Positions 7,935 to 12,790 of a stretch of 12,790 nt of DNA are shown one piece after another. This DNA comes from Lentisphaeria bacterium UBA4640. Lineage in GTDB: Bacteria > Verrucomicrobiota > Lentisphaeria > Victivallales > UBA1829. Numbering within the stretch: position 1 is the first letter of the stretch; the number at the start of each line of letters is the position of its first letter. The translations under genes were made by a program, and so were the position numbers. Under the pieces are notes generated by a model. That model did not search any database. It saw nothing but the letters and a program-made list of their open reading frames with translations, and had not been told where the DNA came from. The DNA lies in contig DHMO01000035.1 in the NCBI GenBank assembly GCA_002405835.1, positions 13,641-26,430 of the forward strand, in the 5' to 3' direction.

Positions 7935-8630
7935 TCAGTGGAACATGGAATAGACGTAGATGTTCGCCGCCATTTTGAGCGCAAATGTGCGCTGTCTCTG
8001 GCTGAAATGAAATCCGACCCAGCCGCAATGAAGGTCGCTTGAATTCATCAGCGCCACGAGGCGTCCCTTGTGCCACGCGCCCCAGAGCCCGTTGTTGACG
8101 CCCTGCAGATGCGCCCAGTCGGTGATGGTGTAGTAGGTGTGGAAAACGTCGTCGCTCATGGGAATGCGCCGCATTTCAATTTCCGGCAGAATCTCTTTCA
8201 GCAGAGTGCGGACGCTGTCGAAAAAGAGATCCTCTTTGACCTGACGCAGGGCGACGCAGTCGTCCACGAACAGAAAACCGCCGCGCAGGATGTATTCTCT
8301 CAGATTCCGTTTCTGCTGCGGCGTGGCGTCGATAGCGCCTTTGCCGCTGAGGAAGAGAAGCGGAAAATCGGTCATCTGGTCGAGACGGTCGATGTCCGCA
8401 ATGTTCCATTCGAGTTTCATGTTCATGGAGGTGTTCTTGCGGAGCCAGTCGACGATGATGATGTCTCCGCTCGGATGATAGAACCACCCGAGGCTGTCGC
8501 CTTGATGGTATCCGGTCGTCGGGAACTTGAGCCGCGCCCATGAGATGCGGCTTCCGCGCGCATTTTCGAACGGCTCCGAAGCGTGCGGCAGAAGAGGAAA
8601 GAGAAGCAGGATCAGAAGCAGATATTTCAT
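7935..8630 (-). CDS. Secreted DUF4159 domain protein
   Basis: Protein of 231 residues with a clear signal peptide (hydrophobic core 3-15; cleavage likely after A17). The rest is a single DUF4159 domain. Family-like features include an early aromatic/HP segment (GWFYHPSGDIIIVDWL), FPLLFLSGKGAI (89-100), LRGGFLFVDDC (115-125), EILPEIEMRRIPMSDDVFHTYY (from about 146), and the late GWVGFHFS/NIYVYSM stretch. The fold is expected to be GATase/flavodoxin-like, and no catalytic role is established for it. The ATG overlaps the upstream stop by ATGA and has a good ribosome binding site. In alphaproteobacteria, to my recollection, DUF4159 is fused to a BatA-type N-terminus and encoded with MoxR and DUF58. 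Here it is a stand-alone exported protein whose gene converges on that operon. A link to the vWA machinery is therefore likely but inferred. Confidence 0.87.
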   Translation of the reverse strand: MKYLLLILLLFPLLPHASEPFENARGSRISWARLKFPTTGYHQGDSLGWFYHPSGDIIIVDWLRKNTSMNMKLEWNIADIDRLDQMTDFPLLFLSGKGAIDATPQQKRNLREYILRGGFLFVDDCVALRQVKEDLFFDSVRTLLKEILPEIEMRRIPMSDDVFHTYYTITDWAHLQGVNNGLWGAWHKGRLVALMNSSDLHCGWVGFHFSQRQRTFALKMAANIYVYSMFH

Positions 8631-10909
8631 TTTAAAACTCCTTTCGGCAGACGGTTCAGTTCCCGCTGGAACTCGCGCAGATATTCGCGGATTGCGGAAT
8701 ACTCGCCCGGGGAAACGGATGATGCGGAATGCCCGGATATGGTCAGTAGCGCAACTGCGCCGTCGGAATCGAAACGGAACTTGCAGTGCGCGGTTTTTCG
8801 CTCAATCGTTTTCTTGTGAAGCGGGAATCCGGTGATGTTCAGAGTAAATTCCCATTCGCGTCCGTCGAAGAGCTTGTGCGGACGCGTGACGGTTCGCGCG
8901 GAAAACGGTTTCAGCAGTTCCGCGGGAAGGGTGAAACGCACCGGATTTTCCGCCGTGAACGCATGGAAACTGCCGTCCGGCCGGGATTCAAGGCGTCCGG
9001 TTTTGTATTCCGCAAGCGGAAGTGCCTCGTCCACCAGCAAGCTCAGAAAGCCGACATCCTGCATTTTGGCTGCGGCCTGGAGTGCGTAATCGAAAATTCC
9101 GGAGCGTGCCGTTTGAACCTCAACGAATCCGTTTTCCGTTTTTTCAATTTTCCGGACAAAACGGCTGATTTTTGAACTGGTTTTCACCTTCCGGAACCGG
9201 ACGCCGTCCGCATCCAGGGAAAAGCCGAATATTCCATGATCTCCGGGCGGAAGCTCCCCGAACGGCGAAAGCCCGTCCGTCGCATCCAGCCAGAGATCGA
9301 GCGAGGGGATGTAATTGATCATGTGGTTGAACTGCCACGAGGGGAAATTCGGGTCGGCAACACCGCCGCGGTTCACAAGAACGCGTTCCGCGCGGATTCC
9401 CGCATATGCGCACATGGCGGCGAGCGCCGAAGCCTTGTCCTTGCAGTCGCCGAATCCGTTCTGCATCATCATTCCGACGGTCTGCGGACGGAACGCCGCT
9501 GCGCCGAGCGGAGTCGTGACATAGCGCAGAGAGTTCAGATAGTCATAAATCCGCTGCACCTTCTGTCGGTCGGAGGCCGCGCCCTGCAGCAGCTGAGCAG
9601 TCTTGGCTTTTGCCGCATCATCCAGCACCATTGCGCGGTTCATCATGCGGCGGCTCCACGCGAGAAAATCCTCCCAGGAACGCAGACTTGTAATTACAAT
9701 CCGCGCCGGTTTCCCGACGGCTCCCGCTTCCGGAAAGAACGGAGCAAGCGATTGATTTTCAAGATGATAGAGCTTTGTTTTATAGAGTTTCACTGCGCCC
9801 TCCGTCCGGAACTCATGAGCGGCGACGGGCAGAATCGTCTGAATCGGAATTACTGTCTGGAATTCCGGCAGATGTCCCGAAACGCGCACTGCTGTTTCCC
9901 GTACCAGTTCGAGTATGGAACCCGGTTTCGGAGTCGGAACCGGACCTGGTTTCAGAATCCGGAATCGTCCGTCCGGGAGAATCAGACGCGCCGGATGCGC
10001 AAGCAGTTGCGGGATAAAGCGTTCCGCACCGTTGAGATGTTTGAAATAAAGCAGATCATGCCGCTGGATTTTTGCTGTTTTGTCGGGATTGAGCAGAACT
10101 GAAACGGTGCGTTTCAAGTAAAAAACGGGAGAGCCCGGATAGTTTCCTGCGGTTTTTTCGGCAAGCTTCGCAAGCGCGAGCGTTTCCGGTGTCGCATTTT
10201 GCAGGGTTTCCGGAAAATCCCGGCGCGGAAGAGGCTTTGTCGGGATTGGTTTTTCTGGAATGGAAACAGATGCAAGAGCTTGACCGTCAAACGGATAGGA
10301 ATGTTTCCCGGAACCGTCCGACCAGCAGGCGTTTTCCGGGAGAGCCAGCCGGTTGTTTTTGTAATATTCATGTGTCAGCTTTCCGGCGAGCGTGGCGTAC
10401 TCAAGCGGAGCGCGACCGTGTCCGAGCTGCTGCAGTGCCTGCAGATAGAATTGCGGATAGCGCGGCGGGTTGAGCTGGCGTTCGGAATCGGTTGCGGAAA
10501 GAATGAAGCGTCCGGGAGCGGCGAGCGCATCAAGAAACGGTGCGCTCATTGTGTTGAAAAGATAAATTTCGGAACAGGGAAAACGTTTCACGAGTTCCGC
10601 AAGTTCTGTGACGGGGAGCCGCCGGTCCGTCATGGAAAGGGTTGTGCGCCGGCTGTTTGCGGAACCGTGCCCGAAGAGATAGAGAATCCGCGGAGCTTCC
10701 GAACGCTCCAGTGCATTGCGGAATGCGGCGGAAGCGGAACAGATTTGAACTGCTGCGCGGTCGCCGTACCATGCCTTGAGCGCATCGCAGTTTTGTTTCA
10801 CTTCGCGGTCGAGTTCCGGAGTTCCCCCGCGCCCCTGGAGAATCAGCACGGAGGGTTTTGCGGAGATTTGAATAACGAAAAAGAGCAGAAAGAGAGTTGG
10901 AATTCTCAT
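8627..10909 (-). CDS. Secreted caspase-like / DUF3857 / transglutaminase-like fusion protein
   Basis: Exported 760-residue protein with a signal peptide at about 1-17 (hydrophobic 5-15). The N-terminal domain (about 19-180) has a caspase/C13-like pattern. ILYLFGHGS carries the expected His (H81). EIYLFNTMSAP (114-124) occupies the place of the catalytic Cys loop, followed by GRFILSATDSE. Met121 stands where Cys is usual, so this domain is probably inactive. A DUF3857-like beta domain follows (about 260-410). The transglutaminase core (about 450-550) keeps the full triad: C489 in GDCKDKA, H529 in FNHMI and D542 in LDATDG. A C-terminal beta domain (about 560-730) resembles the tails of this family. 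Such proteins act as envelope peptidases or transferases with mostly unknown substrates. The start is set by a strong GGAGGTG site and an ATGA overlap with the upstream gene. The transglutaminase call is firm; the caspase-like call is moderately firm. Confidence 0.85.
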   Translation of the reverse strand: MRIPTLFLLFFVIQISAKPSVLILQGRGGTPELDREVKQNCDALKAWYGDRAAVQICSASAAFRNALERSEAPRILYLFGHGSANSRRTTLSMTDRRLPVTELAELVKRFPCSEIYLFNTMSAPFLDALAAPGRFILSATDSERQLNPPRYPQFYLQALQQLGHGRAPLEYATLAGKLTHEYYKNNRLALPENACWSDGSGKHSYPFDGQALASVSIPEKPIPTKPLPRRDFPETLQNATPETLALAKLAEKTAGNYPGSPVFYLKRTVSVLLNPDKTAKIQRHDLLYFKHLNGAERFIPQLLAHPARLILPDGRFRILKPGPVPTPKPGSILELVRETAVRVSGHLPEFQTVIPIQTILPVAAHEFRTEGAVKLYKTKLYHLENQSLAPFFPEAGAVGKPARIVITSLRSWEDFLAWSRRMMNRAMVLDDAAKAKTAQLLQGAASDRQKVQRIYDYLNSLRYVTTPLGAAAFRPQTVGMMMQNGFGDCKDKASALAAMCAYAGIRAERVLVNRGGVADPNFPSWQFNHMINYIPSLDLWLDATDGLSPFGELPPGDHGIFGFSLDADGVRFRKVKTSSKISRFVRKIEKTENGFVEVQTARSGIFDYALQAAAKMQDVGFLSLLVDEALPLAEYKTGRLESRPDGSFHAFTAENPVRFTLPAELLKPFSARTVTRPHKLFDGREWEFTLNITGFPLHKKTIERKTAHCKFRFDSDGAVALLTISGHSASSVSPGEYSAIREYLREFQRELNRLPKGVLK
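8638..8643 (-). promoter_or_regulatory. Ribosome binding site of the DUF4159 gene
   Basis: AAGGAG on the minus strand lies 7 bases ahead of ATG 8630, within the end of the upstream gene. It supports that start. Confidence 0.7.
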
Positions 10910-12790
10910 TTTTTCACCTCCGGGAAGATGGTTCGGAATGCTTCCGCCGCCTGTTCGGTGCAGTTGTTTTTGACTTCCGCGCGATACTCCGGAGTGATCA
11001 GGTCGGTGTATTCGCGCAGAATGTCTAGGCTCTTCCGGTCATTGATAAACAGAAAATATTCGAGGAGATACGGCAGCAGGGCGCGTTCCTGTTTTTCATC
11101 AAGAATCGGGAAAATGTCCAGCAGCTCGCCCGCAAGCGGAGCAAGGGTTTTCTGAAATTTCTCTTTTGAAATCCGCTCTTTGAATCCGAGACCTTTTTTC
11201 AGCAGGGACAGATAGCTTCCCGGCGCATTTTCGGGGCGTCGTCCGGTTCTTCGCCGGAGAGCCTCCAGACGCGATGCAAAGTTTTCCGGCGCAACCGGCT
11301 CCGCTTCGGCAAGCTCAGCCCGCTGTTCCGAAGCGAAAATGGAAAAGTTTGTGTGCCGCAGAACCGGAGTGAGCTGATTCAGCAGTTCCAGTTTGCGCTT
11401 TCTGGTCAGCGCTTCCCACTCTGCGAAACGGTTTCTCATAACCCGTTCAAAATTTAAAGTTTTGGATGAACCTGCCAGAGCCGCGTACACAACTTCCATG
11501 CCGAATGTGACATTCTGTTTTGTCTTTATGCGAGTTTGGATGGAGTCTTTCAGACGCTTCTTTGTTTCCGGATGAAGGACGGAGATAAACTGCAGGTCAG
11601 GCGTAACGCAGTTCTGCATGGTTCCGAAAAACGGCGTGTTTTCGAGCGCGGCGAATGGATCGCGGATCAGAAGCACATTGCCGATCAGAAACCATTCATT
11701 GAGGTTGCCGAGCGCGTATTGATGCAGAAGTTCCGCTGCTAATTTTTCCGACTTCCGGGCCCGTTTCACGAATGCTTCCCGGACTGCCTTGAAGAATGAG
11801 TGAGAGGGCGTGAAGGGAAATCTGCCGGAGTTCTGCATGTTTTTCTGAACCTCTTTCTGCAAAGGCAGAAACTGTTCCAGAAGTTCCCTGTCAGAGTAAA
11901 GTGTCAGATACGAGGCCAGAGCTGCAGTTGTTGCCGTATAAACCAAGTAATGTTTCCAGAGCTGCCGCAGCGGGGCGTGCAGATTTCTGTGCAGCGCAAG
12001 GAGAGTGTAGTCCGAAAATGCATTCAGAAATTCCTGAACATCCACAGCTTTTGCTGATTCAGGCATTGCCGCGTTAAATTCCGCAGGGGGGAGTGCAAGC
12101 AGAGCTTCCCAGCGGCTTAACTCGTCTTTCATTCCCTTTTCGCAAAGGATCGGGCGCATTTTTTCCGGATTCTTGAGGTATTCCGTAATGAAAAACTCCA
12201 GTGACGCCGCACTTCTTTTGTCGGGCGCATATGTCTGAATCATGGTTTCGCGCAAATCCTGCGGAAACTCCGCGCCTGCGAATCGCGCAAAATTGAAAAC
12301 TGGCGGCGAGAGAAGAAATCCCGGGTTTTTCTGTCCGCGGCGGATGATTTTTATGCACAGTTCCAGCCGGTGTTTCTGCGATGCTCCTGGAGTGTATGAA
12401 CGCTCACTTTCCCGGGAAAAAAATGTCGGCTCGTTGTTGGATTTCGCGTACTGGTCGAGTTTTGCAAAAAGCAGAAAACACCAGGCTTGATCAAGATCTT
12501 CGCCGGAATCGACAATCATTTCCACCAGCCGCAGGTACTTTTTCGGATTCCCTTGAAACAGCGTTTCCCTGATAAAATAGCGTGCATGGATGAGTTGTTT
12601 GATCAATTGCGGTTCCGGTTCGCCGAGCGCGCAGATTTTTGTCGCCACAAGCTGGTCATGAGGATCTTTCGCATGGATTTCCCGATACAGCTGCAAAGCA
12701 GTTTTTTTGTCTTCTCCAATTTCGCAGACGACTGCCAGAACCCGCGGATTTTTGATTGCTTTTTTCAGCTCCGGCAGCAATTCTTTCAGT
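10906..12790 (-). CDS. Large alpha-helical protein of unknown function (5' end outside window)
   Basis: Not recognised. The frame is open to the right edge, giving at least 627 residues, and the true start lies beyond 12790; the TTG at 12778-12780 is unlikely to be it. The product is almost entirely helical by residue pattern, rich in Leu, Lys, Glu and Arg. Near its visible start, TALQLYREIHAKDPHDQLVATKI looks like a single TPR-type helical hairpin, but no regular repeat follows. No membrane segment or enzymatic motif stands out, although YLVYTATTAALASYLTLY is moderately hydrophobic. It overlaps the transglutaminase-fusion gene by ATGA, so it is the upstream member of the same operon. Sampled lines are near 43-57% GC, lower than the upper 50s to 60s of the + operon. 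That may reflect a fast-evolving lineage-specific gene or weaker codon selection. A scaffold or adaptor role is possible but unproven. Confidence 0.8.
   Translation of the reverse strand, partial: LKELLPELKKAIKNPRVLAVVCEIGEDKKTALQLYREIHAKDPHDQLVATKICALGEPEPQLIKQLIHARYFIRETLFQGNPKKYLRLVEMIVDSGEDLDQAWCFLLFAKLDQYAKSNNEPTFFSRESERSYTPGASQKHRLELCIKIIRRGQKNPGFLLSPPVFNFARFAGAEFPQDLRETMIQTYAPDKRSAASLEFFITEYLKNPEKMRPILCEKGMKDELSRWEALLALPPAEFNAAMPESAKAVDVQEFLNAFSDYTLLALHRNLHAPLRQLWKHYLVYTATTAALASYLTLYSDRELLEQFLPLQKEVQKNMQNSGRFPFTPSHSFFKAVREAFVKRARKSEKLAAELLHQYALGNLNEWFLIGNVLLIRDPFAALENTPFFGTMQNCVTPDLQFISVLHPETKKRLKDSIQTRIKTKQNVTFGMEVVYAALAGSSKTLNFERVMRNRFAEWEALTRKRKLELLNQLTPVLRHTNFSIFASEQRAELAEAEPVAPENFASRLEALRRRTGRRPENAPGSYLSLLKKGLGFKERISKEKFQKTLAPLAGELLDIFPILDEKQERALLPYLLEYFLFINDRKSLDILREYTDLITPEYRAEVKNNCTEQAAEAFRTIFPEVKK
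10915..10921 (-). promoter_or_regulatory. Strong ribosome binding site of the transglutaminase-fusion gene
   Basis: GGAGGTG on the minus strand lies 5 bases before ATG 10909. It is embedded in the last codons of the upstream gene and fixes the start immediately before the signal peptide. Confidence 0.8.

Noticed and set aside
7978..7993. Inverted repeat AGCGCA-aatg-TGCGCT 47 bases past the + operon stop, as a possible terminator
   Set aside because: The stem is only 6 bp, no T-run follows on either strand, and it lies inside the DUF4159 coding region.
9236..11155. Plus-strand open frames of 288 and 318 codons opposite the transglutaminase-fusion gene and the end of the helical-protein gene
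   Set aside because: The minus strand carries the transglutaminase triad, signal peptide and ribosome binding site. The + frames show no motif and cross two coupled genes.
1..12790. tRNA, rRNA, CRISPR, insertion sequence, riboswitch or attachment site
   Set aside because: Reading both strands gave no tandem spaced repeats, no transposase or integrase motifs and no terminal inverted repeats. Only three bases are non-coding, which leaves no room for leader RNAs.

Overview
The window is almost wall-to-wall coding sequence from a Gram-negative-type bacterium. Sampled stretches have a GC content in the upper 50s percent. The gene set suggests the PVC group, most likely Lentisphaerota (Victivallis-like), Planctomycetota or Verrucomicrobiota. 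It combines a MoxR ATPase of the 'GAGPRA..Q' type with a DUF58 protein, two large membrane vWA proteins with glutamine-amidotransferase-like folds, a DUF4175-like coiled-coil protein, a DUF4159 protein and a transglutaminase of the DUF3857 type. The lineage is an inference from family content, not a database result.

Layout: five genes run on the + strand from the left edge to 7931, and each start overlaps the previous stop by 1 or 4 bases. They are a MoxR AAA+ ATPase (5' end cut off), a DUF58 protein, a BatA-type double-TM/vWA protein, a DUF4175-like membrane coiled-coil protein, and a second double-TM/vWA/GATase-like protein. Three bases later a convergent minus-strand operon ends. Read 5'->3' on the minus strand, it holds a large helical protein of unknown function (5' end beyond 12790), a secreted caspase-like/DUF3857/transglutaminase fusion, and a secreted DUF4159 protein, again joined by 4-base overlaps. 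Only 7932-7934 lie outside coding sequence. No internal promoter, terminator, RNA gene, repeat array or mobile element is visible.

How the parts may work together: MoxR ATPases act with vWA (MIDAS) proteins as metal-linked chaperones or remodelers. Here one MoxR is encoded with three proteins that keep an intact DxSxS MIDAS motif. Two of these are anchored in the membrane, as is the coiled-coil protein, which has a long stretch predicted to lie outside the cytoplasm. At least two minus-strand products carry signal peptides, so the partner operon acts in the envelope. The GATase-like domains have no cysteine and the caspase-like domain has Met at the usual Cys position. In contrast, the transglutaminase Cys-His-Asp triad is intact. 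The picture is a membrane-anchored, ATPase-serviced envelope machine with one probably active hydrolase/transferase and several binding-type pseudo-enzyme domains. Its substrate is unknown.
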